From an uncultured Selenomonadaceae bacterium (GTDB lineage Bacteria > Bacillota > Negativicutes > Selenomonadales > Selenomonadaceae): a stretch of 5,780 bases of DNA. The stretch covers positions 1 through 5,780 of the forward strand of contig CATYZV010000131.1 of the NCBI GenBank assembly GCA_958415865.1, written 5' to 3'. The notes below the pieces were generated by a model. The model made no database searches. It saw only the letters and a program-made list of their open reading frames with translations, and had not been told where the DNA came from. This document shows positions 1 through 5,780 of this stretch, piece after piece. A program made the position numbers and the translations under genes. Numbering within the stretch: the stretch's first letter is position 1; every line of letters begins with the position of its first letter.

Positions 1-52
1 CTATTCAGCTTTTGTGTTCATGAAGACAGGGATAATGCTGACTATATTAATT

Positions 53-60
53 AGGAAAGG
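53..60 (+). promoter_or_regulatory. Ribosome binding site for the HlyD-type adaptor gene
   Basis: The purine run AGGAAAGG ends nine bases before the GTG at 70, an ordinary Shine-Dalgarno spacing. It is what makes the GTG at 70 the credible start. The GTG is followed at once by a short polar segment and a membrane anchor, as expected for the N-terminus of this family. Confidence 0.75.
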
Positions 61-69
61 ATTTTTATT

Positions 70-1113
70 GTGGAAACAGATATTACAGGGAAAATCAAGC
101 CGCTGATACGCTACAGCCTGCCGGTTTTGATCATCATCGCGGCACTCTGCATTGCCGGTATATTCTTCTGGCATCAGCATAAGAGTGTGCTGACGATCAA
201 CGATGCTAAACTGACCAGCTCAGTCGTTCATGTCAGTGCTCAAACGGATGGCACATTGACGGAGATTCTCGTCAATGACGGCGACAAGGTGGAAGCAGGA
301 CAGGTCATCGCGCGCGTGAAGGTAAAGGTTACGCCGGAGCAGATACAGGCACTTCAGCAGGCGTACGATGAAGCGCAGAGCAACTTCGACAAGGTGGAAA
401 GTGAGGTCAAATCCTCGGTGCAGACGCAGACGGTCGTTTCTTCGGCTCCGGCAGTGCGCTCGGGCGGCGATGTTGCGGGTGCTCAGGCACGCCTTGATGC
501 GGCTGCTGCCCAGAAGACGAAGATGGAAAAGCTCTATTCCATCGGTGCAGTCAGTGCTTCGCAGTACGCTGAAGCGGAATCGGAATACGCTGCGGCTCAG
601 TCGGCTCTCAGTGCTGCCAGTGCTCCTGTCTCCGTGCCTCAGCAGCAGGTACAGACTCAGTCTTCAGCTCCGTCGGCGGAATTATCGCAGGCTCTTGCCA
701 ATGCGCAGATTCAGCTCAATCAGGCAAAGGCGGCACTCGATCAGGCGCAGTCCGATAATAATTACGCTGATATAACAGCTCCCGTGGCGGGCATCATCTA
801 CACGACGGATTTCCAGAAGGGCGATGAAATCAAGCAGGGCGATGTGTTCTTGAACGTAGGCAATACGAAAAATCTCTGGGTGCAGGCTCCGCTTACGGAA
901 CAGCAGTACAATGAAGTTCGCCCGGGCCAGTTCGTGCGCTACAGCGTGGACGGCATGAGCCTGACGGGCACGGTGCTGGAAGTAACGCATGAAGGCGGCG
1001 AAGAGGCGGGCGAACAGCTTACAACGGCGGCTCGCATTTCTTTCCCTGACGATATGATCGATCAGGTGGTGCCGGGTGCTGATGTGCAGGCAGAGATAAC
1101 TTTGGATAGATAG
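70..1113 (+). CDS. HlyD/EmrA-type efflux adaptor (membrane fusion protein)
   Basis: This is a periplasmic adaptor that, in its family, bridges an inner-membrane transporter (MFS, ABC or RND) to an outer-membrane channel for drug or metabolite export. Seen in the 347-residue product: a short cytoplasmic N-terminus; one uncleaved membrane anchor (about residues 15-34); the first half of a biotinyl-lipoyl domain (about 52-82, with DGTLTEILVNDGDKVEAGQ); a long Ala/Gln/Ser-rich alpha-helical hairpin (about 90-230); the second lipoyl half (about 232-267, with ITAPVAGII and KGDEIKQGD); and a C-terminal beta-barrel to the end. The hairpin tip has K151, L155 and S162 in the spacing of the Arg-Leu-Ser docking motif of TolC-dependent adaptors. 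The start is GTG with a good ribosome binding site. Length is somewhat below E. coli EmrA (about 390). No partner transporter or TolC homologue is in the window, so the substrate is unknown and emrA is not assigned. The 42-base gap to smc suggests co-transcription. The family call is firm; the transporter class is not. Confidence 0.9.
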   Translation: METDITGKIKPLIRYSLPVLIIIAALCIAGIFFWHQHKSVLTINDAKLTSSVVHVSAQTDGTLTEILVNDGDKVEAGQVIARVKVKVTPEQIQALQQAYDEAQSNFDKVESEVKSSVQTQTVVSSAPAVRSGGDVAGAQARLDAAAAQKTKMEKLYSIGAVSASQYAEAESEYAAAQSALSAASAPVSVPQQQVQTQSSAPSAELSQALANAQIQLNQAKAALDQAQSDNNYADITAPVAGIIYTTDFQKGDEIKQGDVFLNVGNTKNLWVQAPLTEQQYNEVRPGQFVRYSVDGMSLTGTVLEVTHEGGEEAGEQLTTAARISFPDDMIDQVVPGADVQAEITLDR

Positions 1114-1138
1114 TGATTTCAGCCAGAAATTATGAAGA

Positions 1139-1149
1139 AAGGACGGTGG
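1139..1149 (+). promoter_or_regulatory. Ribosome binding site that decides the smc start
   Basis: AAGGACGGTGG is close to the AAGGAGGTG consensus and lies six bases before the TTG at 1156. It sits inside the reading frame if translation is assumed to begin at the upstream ATG at 1132, which has no purine-rich Shine-Dalgarno of its own (its upstream bases are ATTTCAGCCAGAAATT). This favours TTG 1156 as the true start. Confidence 0.75.
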
Positions 1150-1155
1150 AATTAT

Positions 1156-4100
1156 TTGCTGTTAAAACGATTGGAAGCTTATGGTTTTAAATCCTTTGCT
1201 GACAAGCTGGAAATAGAATTCGGCGAAGGCATCACCGCCATTGTCGGCCCTAACGGCAGCGGCAAGAGCAATATAACGGATGCTGTGCGCTGGGTGCTCG
1301 GCGAACAGAATGTGCGCAGCCTGCGCGGCACGAAGGCAGAGGACATAATATTCACCGGCAGTGCTTCCCGCCGTCCGCTCGGTGCGGCTGAAGTGTCGAT
1401 CACCTTTGACAACAGCGACGGCAGGCTGCCGCTCGACTTTCAGGAGATACAGATAACAAGAAGGCTGTTCCGCTCCGGCGAGAGCGAATTTCTTATAAAT
1501 AAGACGAAATGCCGCTTGAAAGATATATACAATCTATTTGCCGATACAGGGCTGGGCAAAAATTCCCTGAGTGTCATCGGGCAGAATAAAGTCGATGAAG
1601 TGCTCAACACGAAGCCCGAAGACCGCCGCTATTTCTTTGAAGAATGTGCCGGCATCACCAAGTATCGCGACCGCAAGAAGGAAGCTGTGCGCAAGCTTGA
1701 CAACACGCAGGCCAATGTCGTGCGCCTCGGCGATATCATAAGCGAGATTGAAAAACAGCTTGAGCCGCTTCGCGAGCAGGCGGAAAAGACGAAGCGGTTC
1801 AACTCTGTACAGCGCGATTACAAGGACTGCCGCCTGACTCAGATACTGTACAAATTCGAGAGCACGACAGATCAGAACAATCAGTATGCAGCACAGATAA
1901 CAGAGCAAGAAGCACAGCGCGCTTCACTGGAAGCCACTGTTTCCGTATCAGAAGCTGAGACCGTCAGCAAAAAAAGTGAAATAACTGCACTGGAAAAGAA
2001 ATTGCGTCAGCTCAGTGAAAACAATGAGCGCGTGCATGAAGAAATCGAGCGCTCTTGCAATCAGGCGACATTATTGCAAGAGCGCGTCCGCCAGAGCTGC
2101 CAATCTCAGCAGCGTCTGGAGGAACGCCAAAAACAGGCAAATGAAGAATTGAAGCTGGCGCGTGCTGACAGCGAAGAACTGGCACGCAAAGCAGCTATAG
2201 CCAATGCAACCGCTGATAAATTGGAACAGGCAATGCAGCAAGAGCAGGCAAAAGCGCAGGAGATAGAACAATCTATTGCCCGCGCCGAAGCTGATTTGAA
2301 GGCAAGACAGGAGGCGGAAAATAAAAACCGCATCCGGCTGGAAGAAGAGCGCAGCAGACTGCTATTAATGCAGCGCGACCTCAGCGATATCGACGGCGGC
2401 ATTGAAAGCCAAAAGCAGGCACGCCGCCACGCTGTGAGCGAACAGATCGAAAAGCACAGCCAGCGCGAAACGCTCGCCGCTTCCATAGCCGCTACAGACA
2501 AGAAAATGCAGGCGAGCCAAGACGGCATCAACGCCCAAAAGAGCAAGCTTGAACAGCTGACGCAGGACTGCGCCGACAAGAATACGCTCATCGACAAGAC
2601 GCGCGGCAATATCCGCACGGCAGAAGACAAGCTGAAATTCTACCGCAATATGCAGGAATCGTATGAAGGCTTCGGCAAAGCCGTAAAGCGCGTGCTCAAA
2701 AGCGAGGAAAAATGGCACAATGGCATCTGCGGTGCCGTAGCAGAGCTTATCCACGTGGAAGAAACCTTCATCACGGCGATAGAAACGGCTTTAGGCAGTG
2801 CCATGCAGAATGTCGTTACGAAGGACACCGAAACGGCAAAAGCTGCCATCTCTTACTTGAAGCAAAATAAATTCGGCAGAGTTACCTTCCTGCCCTTGAC
2901 GACTGTGCAGCCCCACCGCGGCAGACGCACGGAGATGGAGCCGGGCAGATACGGCTTTATCGCCTACGCTGATGAGCTGGTTGACATAGACGAAGAATAC
3001 AAAGTCATCACACAGTCCCTGCTGGGCAGAATCCTCGTAGTGGACGGCATAGACAATGCCCTGAAGCTGGCGAAGCTCAATGACTACCGCCTGCGTATCG
3101 TAACCTTGGAGGGCGAATTATTGCAGCCCGGCGGCGCAGTGGCAGGCGGAGCGAGCCGCGGCAGTGAAACCGGCTTTCTGCACCGCGCCGGAGAGATTGA
3201 CGAACTGCATGAATACCTGCAAAATCAGCGTCAATCACTACGCGAAACGCAGTCGCAGTACGAACAGCAGGAAGAAAAACGGCAGGCATTGGCAGAAACC
3301 TTGAATGAATTGCAGCAGAACTGGCAGGAATTATCCCTGCTTGCGGCGCAAAAACAGGTGGAAGCAAAGCAGCTCGATGAATGGTTCGCCAATCAGCACA
3401 ATATCATCGCTTCCATCGACAGCCGCATATCAGCGATGATAGTCAAGCGCACGGCAGTAGAAGCCGATATCGAAGCGCAGCATGAGCAAATAAGCAAATT
3501 GCAGCAGTCGATGGGCGAGAGCGAAAATTCGCATGATGATATCGCAGATACCATTGAAGCACTGCGCAGCGACCTCAAAGCTCAGCAGCAAAAACTAATG
3601 CGCCGCCAGATAAACTGCACCGAAGCACGCCAAGAAGTCATCCGCCACAATGACAAATTAAAATTAATGCAGGGGCAGTGCGAACGCACTGAGGCTTTCT
3701 TATCCGACAGCGGACAGGAAATGAAATCCCTGCAGAAAGTCATCGACGACAGCCTGACAGAATTGAAGCACCTCAAAGAATCCGTCGCCAATTTAGAGCA
3801 GCTGCAAAAGAGCGGCAAAGCGGATTACGATACACTTTACAAGCGGCAGCTGGGGCTTAGGAGCGAGCTTTCCGACATGGACGAAGCACGCGCCAAGATA
3901 TCGGCGCAGGTCAGTGCAATCAAAGACAAGATCCACAAATGCGAAGTCGCCTCAGCAAAGCTTGAAACGGAATTGAAGCAGTACGTACAGCAGCTGCAAG
4001 ACGACTACGAAATGTCGCCTGAAGCAGCATTGCAGCACCGCCTCGATCTGCCCGAAGAAGAGCTGAAAGCAAAGCTGAAGCAGCTGGAAAAGGAAATAAA

Positions 4101-4710
4101 GGCAATCGGCCCCGTCAATCCCAACGCCGTGCAGGAATACGAATCCTTAAACGAGCGGTACAGCTTTTTGACCAAGCAGGTAGACGACTTGAATAAGGCA
4201 AAGGACGACCTATTAAAGATCATCGAGCAGATAGACAAGACGATGGCGAGCCAATTCAGCAAGGCATTTGCGCAGATTAGAATTCATTTCAACGATATAT
4301 TCAAACAGCTGTTCGGCGGCGGCAGAGCTGATTTAATACTGACGAACAGCGACGACGTGCTCAATACCGGCATTGAAATCGAAGCTCAGCCCCCGGACAA
4401 AAAGCCGCAGAATTTGGCTGTACTCTCCGGCGGCGAACGCACCTTGACCGTCATCGCCCTATTGTTCGCATTTTTCACCTACAATCCCGCACCGTTCAGC
4501 GTGCTCGATGAAATAGACGCACCGCTTGACGAAGCCAACGTCAAACGCTTCGCCAAATTCCTGCACGATTACGCCAAGCGCACCCAATTCATACTCGTAA
4601 CCCACCGCCGCGGCACTATGGAGGCTGCCGACGTTATGTACGGCGTAACGATTGAAGATGCAGGCGTATCCAAGCTGATTTCCGTAAAACTAGAAGACTA
4701 TAAGCAATAG
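1156..4710 (+). CDS. smc: Chromosome partition / condensin protein Smc
   Basis: Smc is the ATPase core of the bacterial condensin that, with ScpA and ScpB, aligns and compacts chromosome arms and aids segregation. Counting from TTG 1156 it has 1184 residues (B. subtilis Smc: 1186). Seen in order: N-terminal head opening LLKRLEAYGFKSFADK; Walker A GPNGSGKS at 31-38 (K37); Arg finger R57 in LRGTKAEDI; Q-loop Q143; first coiled-coil arm about 160-495; hinge about 496-665, ending in the glycine-rich PGGAVAGGASRG; second coiled-coil arm about 665-1000; C-terminal head with signature LSGGER (S1091), Walker B VLDEID (D1118, E1119), D-loop LDEANV and H-loop VTHRRGTME. All catalytic residues are present, so the enzyme should be active. 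An ATG in frame at 1132 would add eight residues (MKKGRWNY) but lacks a ribosome binding site and breaks alignment with the family. It lies between the adaptor gene and ftsY on the same strand; smc-ftsY adjacency is typical of Firmicutes. scpA and scpB are not in the window. Confidence 0.97.
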   Translation: MLLKRLEAYGFKSFADKLEIEFGEGITAIVGPNGSGKSNITDAVRWVLGEQNVRSLRGTKAEDIIFTGSASRRPLGAAEVSITFDNSDGRLPLDFQEIQITRRLFRSGESEFLINKTKCRLKDIYNLFADTGLGKNSLSVIGQNKVDEVLNTKPEDRRYFFEECAGITKYRDRKKEAVRKLDNTQANVVRLGDIISEIEKQLEPLREQAEKTKRFNSVQRDYKDCRLTQILYKFESTTDQNNQYAAQITEQEAQRASLEATVSVSEAETVSKKSEITALEKKLRQLSENNERVHEEIERSCNQATLLQERVRQSCQSQQRLEERQKQANEELKLARADSEELARKAAIANATADKLEQAMQQEQAKAQEIEQSIARAEADLKARQEAENKNRIRLEEERSRLLLMQRDLSDIDGGIESQKQARRHAVSEQIEKHSQRETLAASIAATDKKMQASQDGINAQKSKLEQLTQDCADKNTLIDKTRGNIRTAEDKLKFYRNMQESYEGFGKAVKRVLKSEEKWHNGICGAVAELIHVEETFITAIETALGSAMQNVVTKDTETAKAAISYLKQNKFGRVTFLPLTTVQPHRGRRTEMEPGRYGFIAYADELVDIDEEYKVITQSLLGRILVVDGIDNALKLAKLNDYRLRIVTLEGELLQPGGAVAGGASRGSETGFLHRAGEIDELHEYLQNQRQSLRETQSQYEQQEEKRQALAETLNELQQNWQELSLLAAQKQVEAKQLDEWFANQHNIIASIDSRISAMIVKRTAVEADIEAQHEQISKLQQSMGESENSHDDIADTIEALRSDLKAQQQKLMRRQINCTEARQEVIRHNDKLKLMQGQCERTEAFLSDSGQEMKSLQKVIDDSLTELKHLKESVANLEQLQKSGKADYDTLYKRQLGLRSELSDMDEARAKISAQVSAIKDKIHKCEVASAKLETELKQYVQQLQDDYEMSPEAALQHRLDLPEEELKAKLKQLEKEIKAIGPVNPNAVQEYESLNERYSFLTKQVDDLNKAKDDLLKIIEQIDKTMASQFSKAFAQIRIHFNDIFKQLFGGGRADLILTNSDDVLNTGIEIEAQPPDKKPQNLAVLSGGERTLTVIALLFAFFTYNPAPFSVLDEIDAPLDEANVKRFAKFLHDYAKRTQFILVTHRRGTMEAADVMYGVTIEDAGVSKLISVKLEDYKQ

Positions 4711-4720
4711 ATTGAAATAG

Positions 4721-4730
4721 AGAAAAGAGG
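4721..4730 (+). promoter_or_regulatory. Ribosome binding site for ftsY
   Basis: AGAAAAGAGG lies seven bases before the ATG at 4738, inside the 27-base gap after the smc stop. It is an ordinary site and supports ATG 4738 as the ftsY start. There is no terminator in the gap, in keeping with a shared transcript. Confidence 0.7.
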
Positions 4731-4737
4731 CATAAAT

Positions 4738-5664
4738 ATGGGATTTTTCAGCAGATTAAAAGACGGTTTGACCAAGACGCGCAAATCGCTGACCGAAAAA
4801 ATAGAAAAGGTCATAATCGGTTATGCCGACATTGACGATGACCTGCTCGACGAACTCGAAGACGCATTGATCCAAGCAGACGTAGGCGTAAAAACCTCCA
4901 TGAGCCTGATGGAAGATGTGCGCAAGGGCATCAAGCAAAAAGAAATCAACACCCCGGAAGATTTAAAACCCTTCCTGATAAAGCGCATAACAGAACTCTT
5001 AAACGAAGGTGCTGACGCTGACAGAACGAAGCTGGCAGCCAGCGGCCCGACCGTAATACTCGTAATCGGAGTAAACGGCGTAGGCAAGACCACCACCATC
5101 GGCAAGCTCGCCCACTACTACAAGGACGAAGGCAAAAATGTCATGCTCGCCGCAGCCGACACTTTCCGCGCCGCAGCCATCGACCAGCTAGAAATCTGGG
5201 GCAGCCGCGTAGACGTGCCCGTCATCCGCCACGAAGAAGGCTCCGACCCCGCCGCCGTCGTATTCGATGCAGTAAAAGCAGCACAGGCACGCAAAATAGA
5301 CATACTCATAATCGACACCGCCGGCCGCCTGCACAACAAAGCAAACCTGATGACCGAGCTTAACAAAATACAGCGCGTCATCAAGCGCGAAATAGCCGAC
5401 GCGCCTCATGAAACCCTGCTCGTACTCGATGCCACCACCGGACAGAACGCCATCAGCCAGGCAGAACTCTTCACCAAGGCAGCACCCATCTCAGGACTTG
5501 TGCTGACCAAGCTCGACGGCACAGCAAAAGGCGGCGTAGTCATCGGGCTGAAAGCAGAACTATCCATGCCTGTCAAATGGATAGGCGTAGGCGAAAAAAT
5601 GGACGATTTGAGACCGTTCGTAGCCAACGACTTTGCCGCGGCATTGTTCAATGAAGAAAAATGA
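4738..5664 (+). CDS. ftsY: Signal recognition particle receptor FtsY
   Basis: FtsY is the membrane-associated GTPase that pairs with Ffh of the signal recognition particle and delivers ribosome-nascent chain complexes to the Sec translocon. The 308-residue product is a minimal NG protein. Seen: N-terminal amphipathic stretch [15 protein letters not shown], the likely lipid-binding helix; N domain to about residue 90, with the ALIQADV motif at 43-49; G domain with P-loop GVNGVGKTT (111-119), DTFRAAA (141-147), DTAGR (193-197), TKLD (257-260) running into DGTAKGG (to 266), and the closing [12 protein letters not shown] (283-294). No acidic A domain precedes the N domain, unlike E. coli FtsY (497 residues); short forms of this kind are usual in Firmicutes. 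DTFRAAA and [10 protein letters not shown] are shared with Ffh, but Ffh would carry a C-terminal methionine-rich M domain, which is absent here, so FtsY is the right paralogue. It starts 27 bases after smc and is followed by a hairpin 28 bases after its stop. Confidence 0.97.
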   Translation: MGFFSRLKDGLTKTRKSLTEKIEKVIIGYADIDDDLLDELEDALIQADVGVKTSMSLMEDVRKGIKQKEINTPEDLKPFLIKRITELLNEGADADRTKLAASGPTVILVIGVNGVGKTTTIGKLAHYYKDEGKNVMLAAADTFRAAAIDQLEIWGSRVDVPVIRHEEGSDPAAVVFDAVKAAQARKIDILIIDTAGRLHNKANLMTELNKIQRVIKREIADAPHETLLVLDATTGQNAISQAELFTKAAPISGLVLTKLDGTAKGGVVIGLKAELSMPVKWIGVGEKMDDLRPFVANDFAAALFNEEK

Positions 5665-5692
5665 TATGCTCCGATAGCTGAATTATACAGTG

Positions 5693-5721
5693 AAGCCCAT
5701 GGATTAATACTCCATGGGCTT
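5693..5721 (+). terminator. Probable intrinsic terminator after ftsY
   Basis: A perfect 11-bp inverted repeat (AAGCCCATGGA and TCCATGGGCTT) encloses a seven-base loop (TTAATAC) and begins 28 bases after the ftsY stop. It is followed by TTATTATCT-type sequence, only moderately T-rich, so termination may be incomplete. The minus-strand side of the hairpin has no T-run, so it looks one-directional. It is the likely end of the adaptor-smc-ftsY transcript. Confidence 0.75.
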
Positions 5722-5741
5722 ATTATCTCGTAAAATATTAT

Positions 5742-5770
5742 TTGACACTGTGAACATATTTTTTTATCTA
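5742..5770 (+). promoter_or_regulatory. Possible promoter for a gene beyond the window
   Basis: A perfect -35 hexamer TTGACA (5742-5747) is followed after 17 bases by TATCTA (5765-5770), a weak -10 candidate, in an AT-rich stretch just past the terminator. A second -35-like TTGACT lies at the very end (5775-5780), with its possible -10 outside the window. No coding start is visible downstream, so the assignment rests on hexamer match and position only. Confidence 0.3.
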
Positions 5771-5780
5771 AAGATTGACT

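Noticed and set aside
31..48. Promoter -10 candidates GATAAT (31-36) and TATATT (43-48) ahead of the adaptor gene.
   Set aside because: Neither has a recognisable -35 at 16-18 bases. The second would start transcription inside the ribosome binding site. AT-rich leader sequence explains both.
1..54. Possible C-terminal tail of an upstream gene (frame 1 is open from the edge to a TAG at 52-54, reading LFSFCVHEDRDNADYIN).
   Set aside because: Seventeen codons are too few to recognise. Another frame is also open across this stretch, and no family motif is visible, so no gene is called.
1116..1130. Small inverted repeat ATTTC / GAAAT between the adaptor gene and smc.
   Set aside because: It is only five AT-rich pairs with a five-base loop and no T-tract, too weak for a terminator or attenuator.
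2106..2630. Long minus-strand open frame (174 codons) opposite smc, with several similar ones across the window and a plus-strand one at 368-775 inside the adaptor gene.
   Set aside because: These are shadows of real genes: compositions rich in Ser, Leu, Cys or Arg, no ribosome binding sites or known motifs, and full overlap with well-supported conserved proteins.
1156..4710. Possibility that the large coiled-coil ATPase is a defence or repair paralogue (MukB, RecN, SbcC or a Wadjet JetC-like protein).
   Set aside because: The hinge, the LSGGER and VLDEID motifs, the THRRGTME closing region, the length and the ftsY neighbour all match canonical Smc. No JetA, JetB, JetD, MukE or MukF-like neighbours are present.
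5682..5687. Perfect TATAAT on the minus strand between ftsY and the hairpin.
   Set aside because: No -35 match lies at the right distance on that strand. It would transcribe antisense into ftsY with no supported gene; likely chance in AT-rich sequence.

Overview
The window holds three complete genes on the plus strand, packed as one apparent transcription unit that ends in a hairpin: an envelope efflux adaptor of the HlyD/EmrA type (70-1113), the chromosome condensin subunit Smc (best start 1156, to 4710) and the signal recognition particle receptor FtsY (4738-5664). The gaps between genes are 42 and 27 bases and contain no terminator-like structure. After ftsY comes an 11-bp perfect inverted repeat (5693-5721), the probable operon end, and then an AT-rich stretch with promoter-like elements that is cut by the window edge.

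The organism is most likely a member of the Firmicutes with an outer membrane, such as the Negativicutes (Selenomonas, Megamonas, Mitsuokella and relatives). Two observations support this. First, smc followed directly by ftsY is the Firmicutes arrangement (rnc-smc-ftsY in Bacillus subtilis), and the Smc catalytic residues fall at nearly the same positions as in the B. subtilis protein. Second, the adaptor carries a coiled-coil tip resembling the one that docks onto TolC-type outer-membrane channels, which makes sense in a diderm cell. The assignment is an inference; there is no rRNA or other phylogenetic marker in the window.

smc and ftsY are core housekeeping genes: Smc (with ScpA/ScpB, not present here) organises and helps segregate the chromosome, and FtsY brings ribosomes carrying nascent membrane proteins to the inner membrane. 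The adaptor is the odd neighbour. It has no transporter or outer-membrane partner in the window and stands immediately upstream of smc.

I found no RNA genes, mobile elements, CRISPR arrays or undescribed system. The points worth a second look are modest: the Smc start codon (TTG at 1156 rather than ATG at 1132), the adaptor-smc linkage, the tip and linker structure of the adaptor, the minimal FtsY, a drift in valine codon use along the unit, and a hairpin with a weak U-tract followed by possible promoter elements.
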